Origin: Thiohalobacter sp.
GTDB taxonomy: Bacteria > Pseudomonadota > Gammaproteobacteria > DSM-19610
Assembly (NCBI GenBank): GCA_027010005.1
Contig: JALVCM010000243.1
Span: 1-11,075, forward strand
Direction of reading: 5' to 3'
Length of the DNA: 11,075 nucleotides
Shown piece after piece: positions 6,251 through 11,075 of the stretch (position 1 is its first letter; each line of letters opens with the position of its first letter). The notes below the pieces were generated by a model. The model saw only the letters and a program-made list of their open reading frames with translations, searched no databases and was not told the DNA's origin. Both the position numbers and the translations under genes were made by a program.

Positions 6251-8893
6251 ATGCCCCGCTGGTCACCGATAACATTGCTGCTGGATCGCCGCATTGCCGC
6301 ACTGCTGGCCACAATGCTGCTCTCGGCCTGTGGCGGTGGCGGGGCCAGCAGCAGTTCCGCCGGCCCTGACCCGCTGGTGGAAGACTTTGGTATTGCCTAC
6401 GTCAGGCAGCCCGTACCGGAGATGGATACTGCCGATGTACGTGAACCGGCCTCCTTCCAGCCAGGCGGAGACCTGATATACCGCGATCTTGCCTCGCCGG
6501 TGGCCAGCGAACGTAATGTCACCGAACGCGTCACCGGCGGGATGGGCGATGTCAAGGATGTGGAAGCCTCTTATGATGGCACCCGCCTGCTGTTTGCCTT
6601 GCGCCTGCCGGACATCGAGGGCGCAGACCCGGAAGACCAGCCGACCTGGAACCTGTGGGAATATGAAATTGCCACGGACACCCTGACACGGGTCATCGCT
6701 TCAGACATTATCGCCGAGGAAGGGCAGGATGTGGCACCACACTACCTGCCGGACAACCGCATTATTTTCTCTTCGACACGCCAGCGTGCCGCCGGCGCCA
6801 TCCTTATAGATGAAGGCAAACCCCAGTTCGCCGCGCTCGATGAAAATGAAAACCAGCCTGCCATGGTGCTTCATGTTATCGATGAAGCACGGCAAAACAT
6901 CACCCAGGTATCGTTCAACCAGAGTCATGATCTCGATCCTGTTGTATTAAACAGCGGGGAAGTCGTTTTCTCGCGTTGGGACAATGCCGGCACCGGCAGC
7001 GCTATCGACCTCTACAAGATGAACCCGGACGGCAGCCAGCTGCGCCTGTTGTATGGTGCCGCCAGTCACGATACCGGGACCAACGGGGCCACTATCCAGT
7101 TTCTGCAGCCACGTGAATTACCGGATGGTGAACTCGCCGTGCTGATAAAGCCTTTTACCGGCAACAACCAGGGCGGTGATATCGTCGCGATCGATATCAA
7201 TAATTATGTCGAGAATACCCAGCCCACGGCAGCCAACCAGGGGGTTCTGGTCGGCCCGGCACAGGTATCGCGCACCTTTGGCGAAGTCCGCACGGACGAC
7301 CAGCCCTCACCTGCCGGGCGCTTCAATACCTTCTATCCGCTGTGGGACGGTACCAACCGGGCACTGATCACCTGGAGCCAGTGCCGTATGACGGATGGCA
7401 CACAAATCCTGCCCTGCACAGACCAGACCATCGCAGACCCGACACTGGTCGAGGCCCCGCCACTGTACAGCGTCTACCTGTATGACTTTGGCAACAATAC
7501 CCAGCGCCCGGTGTTCACACCACAGGAAGGTATGTTCTACCGCGATGTCGTGGCTACCCAGCCGCGCAGCCTGCCGGCAATCATTTTCGATGCCGTTCCC
7601 GGTGTCGATGTCGACCAGACACTGGTCGATGAAAATGTCGGCATACTGCACATTGCCAGCGTGTATGACTTTGACAGCCAGTACAACGCACTCGGCGGGA
7701 CGGCGACTGATCTTTCCATGCTGGCCGATCCGCAGCAGATACTGGCTGACCAGCGACCGGCACGTTTCCTGAGACTGGTCAAGGCCGTCAGCCTGCCGGA
7801 CGACACTATCGTCAACCTGATCGGCGCCAACTTTGGCCGTAACCGCGCCCTCGGGATGCGCGAAATACTGGGTTACGCACCCATTGAACCGGATGGTTCG
7901 GTCCGCGTGAAAGTCCCGGCCAATGTCCCGTTTACCATCAGTGTGCTGGACAAGGAAGGCCGTCGTATCGGCCAGCGGCACGACAACTGGTTGCAACTGC
8001 GTGCTGGTGAAGTCATGAACTGCTCGGGTTGCCACGACCCGGCAAGCGGTCTGTCACACGGCAACCCGGATGCCTTTGCACCGCTCAATACCGGTGCACC
8101 CTTTGATGGCTACACCTTCCCTAATACGGTAGCCGCCCTGTTCGGCGATGCCGGCGATACCATGGCGCAGGCAAGAACCCGCATCACTCCAACAGCACTG
8201 ACACCGTCAGTCGATATTTTCTACGATGATGTCTGGACTGATGAGATTGCTGCCGGCAGACTGAAAGACACCAGTTTCAGCTACCTCTATGCCAGCCTGG
8301 ACCCTGCTGTCACGGCGCCCGCCACGACAGACTGCCAGAACAACTGGAATTACCTGTGCCGGATCGTCATCAACTACGAAACCAGCATCCACCCGATCTG
8401 GAGTGTGGTTCGCCCCGACCCTGCTGATACCTGCATCAACTGCCATACCGATACCGATGCAGCCGGTGCTGACCGTATCCCGGATGCCCAACTGGACCTG
8501 ACGGATGGCATCTCGGACCAGAACGCAAATCACTTCAAGGCCTACCGCGAGCTGCTGTTCGGCGACAACCAGCAGGAACTGGATGCCATGGGCAACCTGG
8601 TCGATACACTGGTTCAGGCCACTGACGGGGCGGGCAACCCGTTGTTTGAGGTCGATGCCAACGGCGACCTGATCCTCGACGCAACGGGTAACCCGATTCC
8701 AGTGATGGTCACGATTCCGGTCAGCCCCCCAATGAGCGCTGCAGGCGCACTTTCGAGTCCGCGCTTCTTCAATATTTTCGCAGCGGGCGGAACACACGAC
8801 GGACGGCTTACGGCAGCTGAACTCAAACTGATTGCTGAATGGCTGGATATCGGCGGGCAATACTACAATAATCCGTTTGACGTTCCACCGTGA
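6251..8893 (+). CDS. HzsA-related diheme cytochrome lipoprotein with beta-propeller
   Basis: Predicted 880 residues. The ATG has GGAG (6241-6244) 6 nt upstream. A lipobox LLSAC gives lipidated Cys27, then a Gly/Ser tether. Residues about 90-480 contain repeated beta-propeller-like segments of PD40/TolB type (ASYDGTRLLFALRLP, HYLPDNRIIFSSTR, NSGEVVFSRWDN, DLYKMNPDGSQLRLL). A middle domain carries heme motif C591-S-G-C594-H595, preceded by GYAPIEPDGSVRVKVPANVPF. A C-terminal domain carries C728-I-N-C731-H732 after HPIWSVVRPDPADTC. Possible disulfide pairs are C378/C389 and C695/C703. This propeller, middle-heme, C-terminal-heme order is that of the alpha subunit of anammox hydrazine synthase, and many bacteria without anammox have such HzsA-related proteins of unknown role. 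No HzsB or HzsC homologue is in the window, so hydrazine synthesis is not inferred. It heads the plus operon, divergent from the other heme proteins. A role in envelope redox chemistry is likely; the substrate is unknown. Confidence 0.87.
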   Translation: MPRWSPITLLLDRRIAALLATMLLSACGGGGASSSSAGPDPLVEDFGIAYVRQPVPEMDTADVREPASFQPGGDLIYRDLASPVASERNVTERVTGGMGDVKDVEASYDGTRLLFALRLPDIEGADPEDQPTWNLWEYEIATDTLTRVIASDIIAEEGQDVAPHYLPDNRIIFSSTRQRAAGAILIDEGKPQFAALDENENQPAMVLHVIDEARQNITQVSFNQSHDLDPVVLNSGEVVFSRWDNAGTGSAIDLYKMNPDGSQLRLLYGAASHDTGTNGATIQFLQPRELPDGELAVLIKPFTGNNQGGDIVAIDINNYVENTQPTAANQGVLVGPAQVSRTFGEVRTDDQPSPAGRFNTFYPLWDGTNRALITWSQCRMTDGTQILPCTDQTIADPTLVEAPPLYSVYLYDFGNNTQRPVFTPQEGMFYRDVVATQPRSLPAIIFDAVPGVDVDQTLVDENVGILHIASVYDFDSQYNALGGTATDLSMLADPQQILADQRPARFLRLVKAVSLPDDTIVNLIGANFGRNRALGMREILGYAPIEPDGSVRVKVPANVPFTISVLDKEGRRIGQRHDNWLQLRAGEVMNCSGCHDPASGLSHGNPDAFAPLNTGAPFDGYTFPNTVAALFGDAGDTMAQARTRITPTALTPSVDIFYDDVWTDEIAAGRLKDTSFSYLYASLDPAVTAPATTDCQNNWNYLCRIVINYETSIHPIWSVVRPDPADTCINCHTDTDAAGADRIPDAQLDLTDGISDQNANHFKAYRELLFGDNQQELDAMGNLVDTLVQATDGAGNPLFEVDANGDLILDATGNPIPVMVTIPVSPPMSAAGALSSPRFFNIFAAGGTHDGRLTAAELKLIAEWLDIGGQYYNNPFDVPP

Positions 8894-8935
8894 GTATTTA
8901 CCGACCCGACTGAATATGGATTCCAACAACAACAC

Positions 8936-8940
8936 AGGGA
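8936..8940 (+). promoter_or_regulatory. Shine-Dalgarno site supporting a TTG start
   Basis: AGGGA ends 7 nt before TTG at 8948. The only nearby ATG (8940) is in another frame. The next in-frame ATG (9030) would remove the signal peptide, so TTG is taken as the start of the SH3/barrel gene. Confidence 0.7.
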
Positions 8941-8947
8941 TGTACCT

Positions 8948-9730
8948 TTGAAATCAGCCGCGCACCTGCGCTCACTCTTCGGCTTTCTACTCGCCTGGAT
9001 CCTGCTGTTGCCTGCCAGTGCATCGGCGGGCATGTTCAGTCGCCTGTTCGGTGACGAACCGCCCATGGAAGTCCGGATTGTCGATCCCTATATCGAGCTG
9101 CATACCGGTGCCGGGCGTGGCTATCCCGTCTTCCACGTCGTGGACCAGGGCGAATGGATTGAAATACTCAAGCGCAAAACCGACTGGTTCAAGGTGCGCA
9201 CCCGCAAGGGCAAACAGGGCTGGGTTGCACGTGAACAATTGGAGCGGACACTGACGCCAGGTGGCGAAAATACCGAGATCCGTGACGCCACGTTCAAGGA
9301 ATTTTCATTCCACCGTCTGGAAATAGGCGCGATGGGCGGTGACTTCGAAGGCGCGGACGTCATGACATTCTACGGCGGCTATTCGTTTACCCCCAACCTT
9401 TCCACCGAACTGTCTGTCTCCAAACTGTTTTCCCCGTTTTCCGATGCAGAGATGGCCAACCTTGGTTTACTCATACACCCGTTTCCGGAGTGGCGCATCT
9501 CGCCGTTCTTTACCATCGGCACCGGTATCATCCGGACCAACCCGAAGACCACCCTGGTACAGGAACGTGACCGTATTGACCAGCTTGGCCATGTCGGTGT
9601 CGGTGTTCGCGTCTACCTCACCAGGCAATTTATCTTTCGTGCACAGTACAAGAACTACCTTATCTTCCAGAGTACCGATGACAACCAGGAGATCAACGAA
9701 TGGCAAGCCGGACTGTCCGTCTTTTTCTGA
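8948..9730 (+). CDS. Exported SH3b-domain and outer-membrane beta-barrel fusion
   Basis: Predicted 260 residues from a TTG start with good Shine-Dalgarno spacing. A signal peptide covers residues 1-27 (FLLAWILLLPASASA, then G). Residues about 40-98 form a bacterial SH3 domain (IELHTGAGRGYPVFHVVDQG, WFKVRT, QGWVAREQL), a fold that often binds peptides or peptidoglycan. Residues about 120-260 alternate polar and aromatic residues in strand-like segments (MTFYGGYSFTPNLSTELSVSKLF, RISPFFTIGTGIIR, GVGVRVYLTRQFIFRAQYKNYLI) and end in SVFF. A C-terminal phenylalanine is the BamA recognition feature of outer-membrane barrels. The size suggests an eight-stranded barrel. The protein may fix the barrel to the cell wall or to a partner. 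It follows the HzsA-like gene by 54 nt with no terminator seen, and its last 31 nt overlap the next gene, a second barrel. The specific function is unknown. Confidence 0.85.
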   Translation: MKSAAHLRSLFGFLLAWILLLPASASAGMFSRLFGDEPPMEVRIVDPYIELHTGAGRGYPVFHVVDQGEWIEILKRKTDWFKVRTRKGKQGWVAREQLERTLTPGGENTEIRDATFKEFSFHRLEIGAMGGDFEGADVMTFYGGYSFTPNLSTELSVSKLFSPFSDAEMANLGLLIHPFPEWRISPFFTIGTGIIRTNPKTTLVQERDRIDQLGHVGVGVRVYLTRQFIFRAQYKNYLIFQSTDDNQEINEWQAGLSVFF

Positions 9731-10353
9731 ATACCGTACTTGGCCTGGGCATACTGCTTGCACCTGCCTGGTCACCCCCGTTACTTGCTGCCGGTGACGA
9801 GCAGGTTGTTCGCCCGGAAATAAAACGCCGTGAAGTCACCGAAGATGCCATTGATACGGAAGACTTCGAGGTTGGCGTCTGGGGTGGCATTATGAGTATC
9901 GAGGATTTCGGTTCCAACGCGGTCTATGGCTTGCGTGGCACCTACCACGTGACCGAGGACATCTTCCTGGAAGCAACTTACGGCGTGACCAGCGGCGATG
10001 AGACCAGTTTCGAACGTCTCAGTGGTGCTGCGAACATCCTCACCGACAGTGAGCGGGACCTCGATTACTACAACCTGTCGTTTGGCTTCAATGTCTTCCC
10101 GGGTGAGTCCTTTGTCGGCAAGCGCTGGGCATTCACCTCGGCCTTCTACCTGATTGGCGGTATCGGCAGCACCAGCTTTGCCGGTGACGACATGCTGACC
10201 TGGAACGCGGGCTTTGGCTACAAAGTGCTGCTGAATGACTGGCTGGCCCTGCGCGTCGATGCCCGTGATCACGTTTTCGACCTGGACCTGCTGGGTGAAA
10301 AACGCACCACGCATAACCTGGAATTCAGCGGAGGCCTGTCGATATTTTTCTGA
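9700..10353 (+). CDS. Outer-membrane beta-barrel domain protein
   Basis: Predicted 217 residues. The ATG at 9700 lies inside the upstream gene and has AGGAG (9687-9691) 8 nt before it, so translational coupling is likely. A signal peptide spans about residues 7-31 (hydrophobic TVLGLGILLAPAW, cleavage near LLAA). After a charged linker (33-55) come strand-like segments typical of a small barrel: FEVGVWGGIMSIEDFG, YGLRGTYHVTEDIFLEATYGV, DYYNLSFGFNVFPG, AFYLIGGIGST, LTWNAGFGYKVLLNDWLALRV, and a C-terminal FSGGLSIFF. This matches the general pattern of the 'outer membrane beta-barrel domain' family seen in myxobacteria and gammaproteobacteria. The terminal Phe again fits BamA-dependent insertion. 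Its ending and length are similar to the barrel part of the preceding protein, so the two may be paralogous partners. Whether it is a pore, anchor or structural protein cannot be told from sequence. Confidence 0.87.
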   Translation: MASRTVRLFLNTVLGLGILLAPAWSPPLLAAGDEQVVRPEIKRREVTEDAIDTEDFEVGVWGGIMSIEDFGSNAVYGLRGTYHVTEDIFLEATYGVTSGDETSFERLSGAANILTDSERDLDYYNLSFGFNVFPGESFVGKRWAFTSAFYLIGGIGSTSFAGDDMLTWNAGFGYKVLLNDWLALRVDARDHVFDLDLLGEKRTTHNLEFSGGLSIFF

Positions 10354-10416
10354 TTTGTGTGCTGTGCCCTGTTTCTGCGGGCATGGCTCACGGAAACTGC
10401 ACGGCAATACGTCTGC

Positions 10417-10449
10417 ACCCTGGCCGGGGTGATTCAACCCCGCCAGGGT
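10417..10449. other. Strong hairpin in the barrel-tlpA gap
   Basis: Arms ACCCTGGCCGGGGT (10417-10430) and ACCCCGCCAGGGT (10437-10449) pair over 13 bp with one bulged C and a 6-nt loop GATTCA. No T-run follows on the plus strand, so it is not a standard intrinsic terminator. It may stabilise or process the upstream mRNA, or partly separate expression of the barrels from the TlpA gene. A weaker TGCCC/GGGCA stem lies at 10365-10383. Confidence 0.6.
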
Positions 10450-10491
10450 CCAGCCGTTACAACCTTGCAGATCAAGAACCTGGAGATTGTC

Positions 10492-11004
10492 ATGAAATCA
10501 AAACATGCTTGTCTGAAACGCTTCGTACTGCCACTGCTGGGCTGGCTGCTGCTCGTCTCCGGACAGGTATTCGCCGCCGCTCCGCAAGGACCCGCACCGG
10601 ACTTCGCCCTGAAAACACCGGGGGGAGAAAATGACCGCCTCAGCGAGCACCGTGGCGAAGTGGTCATGATCAATTTCTGGGCCTCCTGGTGCGCACCCTG
10701 CCGCCAGGAAATGCCGCTACTGGAAGAACTCTACACCCAGTACGCGCCTCTCGGTTTCACTATCCTCGGTGTCAACGTTGAAGAGGACAGCAGCAAGGCC
10801 CTGGCCATGCTGGAAGATATACCGGTCAGTTTCCCGATCATGCTTGACACAAGCAGCAAGGTCAGCAAACTGTACAACGTCGTGGCCATGCCCACCTCGA
10901 TACTCATCGACCGGGATGGAAACATGCGTTACCTGCATCACGGCTACAAACCCGGTTACGAGGAACAGTACCAGCAACAGGTGCGTGAACTGATCAGGGA
11001 ATGA
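10492..11004 (+). CDS. TlpA-like periplasmic thiol-disulfide oxidoreductase
   Basis: Predicted 170 residues. The ATG at 10492 is chosen because GGAG (10482-10485) lies 6 nt upstream and a Sec signal peptide follows at once (residues 1-28, ending GQVFA). The frame is open further upstream to 10357, but that extension has no signal-like start and runs through the hairpin. The mature part begins APDFALKTPGGENDRLSEHRG, then INFWASWCAPC with the redox pair Cys67 and Cys70, and the cis-proline loop VVAMPTSILIDRDG. These are the hallmarks of TlpA/ResA/DsbE-type thioredoxin folds, which reduce periplasmic disulfides, including those of apocytochrome c heme sites. The neighbours encode five CxxCH sites, so help in cytochrome maturation is a reasonable inference; service to a cysteine-containing lipoprotein is the alternative. 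The stop overlaps the next start as ATGA. Confidence 0.94.
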   Translation: MKSKHACLKRFVLPLLGWLLLVSGQVFAAAPQGPAPDFALKTPGGENDRLSEHRGEVVMINFWASWCAPCRQEMPLLEELYTQYAPLGFTILGVNVEEDSSKALAMLEDIPVSFPIMLDTSSKVSKLYNVVAMPTSILIDRDGNMRYLHHGYKPGYEEQYQQQVRELIRE

Positions 11005-11075
11005 AAACCGTGTACCGAATTTTCACCACCATCTGCCTGCTGACCCTGCTCGGGGGGTGCAGTAATGTTGAGCCC
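11001..11075 (+). CDS. Small lipoprotein, 5' part (possibly DUF4266)
   Basis: Only 25 codons are visible before the window ends. The start ATG overlaps the preceding stop (ATGA), and AGGGA directly precedes it; an in-frame GTG at 11010 has better spacing (9 nt) and is an alternative start. The product opens with a short basic end, a hydrophobic core and the lipobox LLGGC (Cys20), so it is a lipoprotein. The following SNVEP resembles the start of mature DUF4266 lipoproteins, which I recall being found near TlpA and DUF3570 genes. That name is tentative because so little is visible. The tight overlap indicates translational coupling with the TlpA-like gene and a shared function. Confidence 0.7.
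   Translation, partial: MKTVYRIFTTICLLTLLGGCSNVEP

Noticed and set aside
5971..6312. A 113-codon minus-strand frame in the divergent gap
   Set aside because: It overlaps the start of the HzsA-like gene on the opposite strand, covers the putative promoter elements, and its product shows no domain, signal or family likeness.
7307..8035. A 242-codon minus-strand frame opposite the HzsA-like gene
   Set aside because: It lies wholly inside a well-supported coding region and its translation shows no family motif; long antisense frames are common opposite GC-biased codons.
8207..8935. A second 242-codon minus-strand frame opposite the end of the HzsA-like gene
   Set aside because: Same reasoning: it mirrors the heme-domain coding region and has no recognisable feature.
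9781..10437. A 218-codon minus-strand frame opposite the second barrel gene
   Set aside because: It is the antisense of a barrel gene with a clear signal peptide, Shine-Dalgarno and C-terminal Phe; the antisense product has no such support.

Overview
The window looks like part of a gammaproteobacterial chromosome, probably a free-living or sediment-type organism that respires with many c-type cytochromes. This rests on the ComF tail at the left edge, the lipoprotein and outer-membrane signals, clear Shine-Dalgarno sites, moderately high GC, and the family mix. No genus can be named from the sequence. There are no RNA genes, insertion sequences, phage genes or CRISPR arrays.

Layout. (1) Bases 1-410, plus strand: the C-terminal half of a ComF-type phosphoribosyltransferase. 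Its end overlaps, tail to tail, the last gene of the next operon. (2) Bases 381-5808, minus strand: a tight three-gene operon, in transcription order a DUF1592/DUF1588/DUF1585-like secreted monoheme protein (4582-5808), a large lipoprotein with two tandem c-type heme domains plus a LamG-like domain (1999-4557), and a Tat-exported DUF1501 protein (381-1979). The gaps are 24 and 19 nt. (3) Bases 5809-6250: a 442-nt divergent control region with a matching TATATT-containing element pointing toward each operon, plus several inverted and direct repeats. (4) Bases 6251-11075, plus strand: a hydrazine-synthase-alpha-related diheme lipoprotein, an SH3b/beta-barrel fusion, a second outer-membrane beta-barrel, a TlpA-like thiol-disulfide reductase, and the first 25 codons of a small lipoprotein (possibly DUF4266) that runs out of the window.

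How the genes may work together (inference). All complete genes in both arms encode exported products: three multidomain proteins with five CxxCH heme sites in total, a Tat-exported DUF1501 protein, two outer-membrane barrels, a periplasmic thioredoxin-like protein and a lipoprotein. The two arms share a control region with matched promoter-like elements. A reasonable reading is one envelope or surface redox system: heme lipoproteins and LamG/SH3 binding domains at or beyond the outer membrane, barrels holding or passing them through it, and the TlpA protein serving cysteine or heme-site maturation. The substrate is not visible. The HzsA resemblance does not imply hydrazine synthesis, because HzsB and HzsC partners are absent here. 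The DUF1501 + LamG + DUF1592-type cytochrome grouping recalls the cytochrome/DUF1501 pairs known in Planctomycetes.
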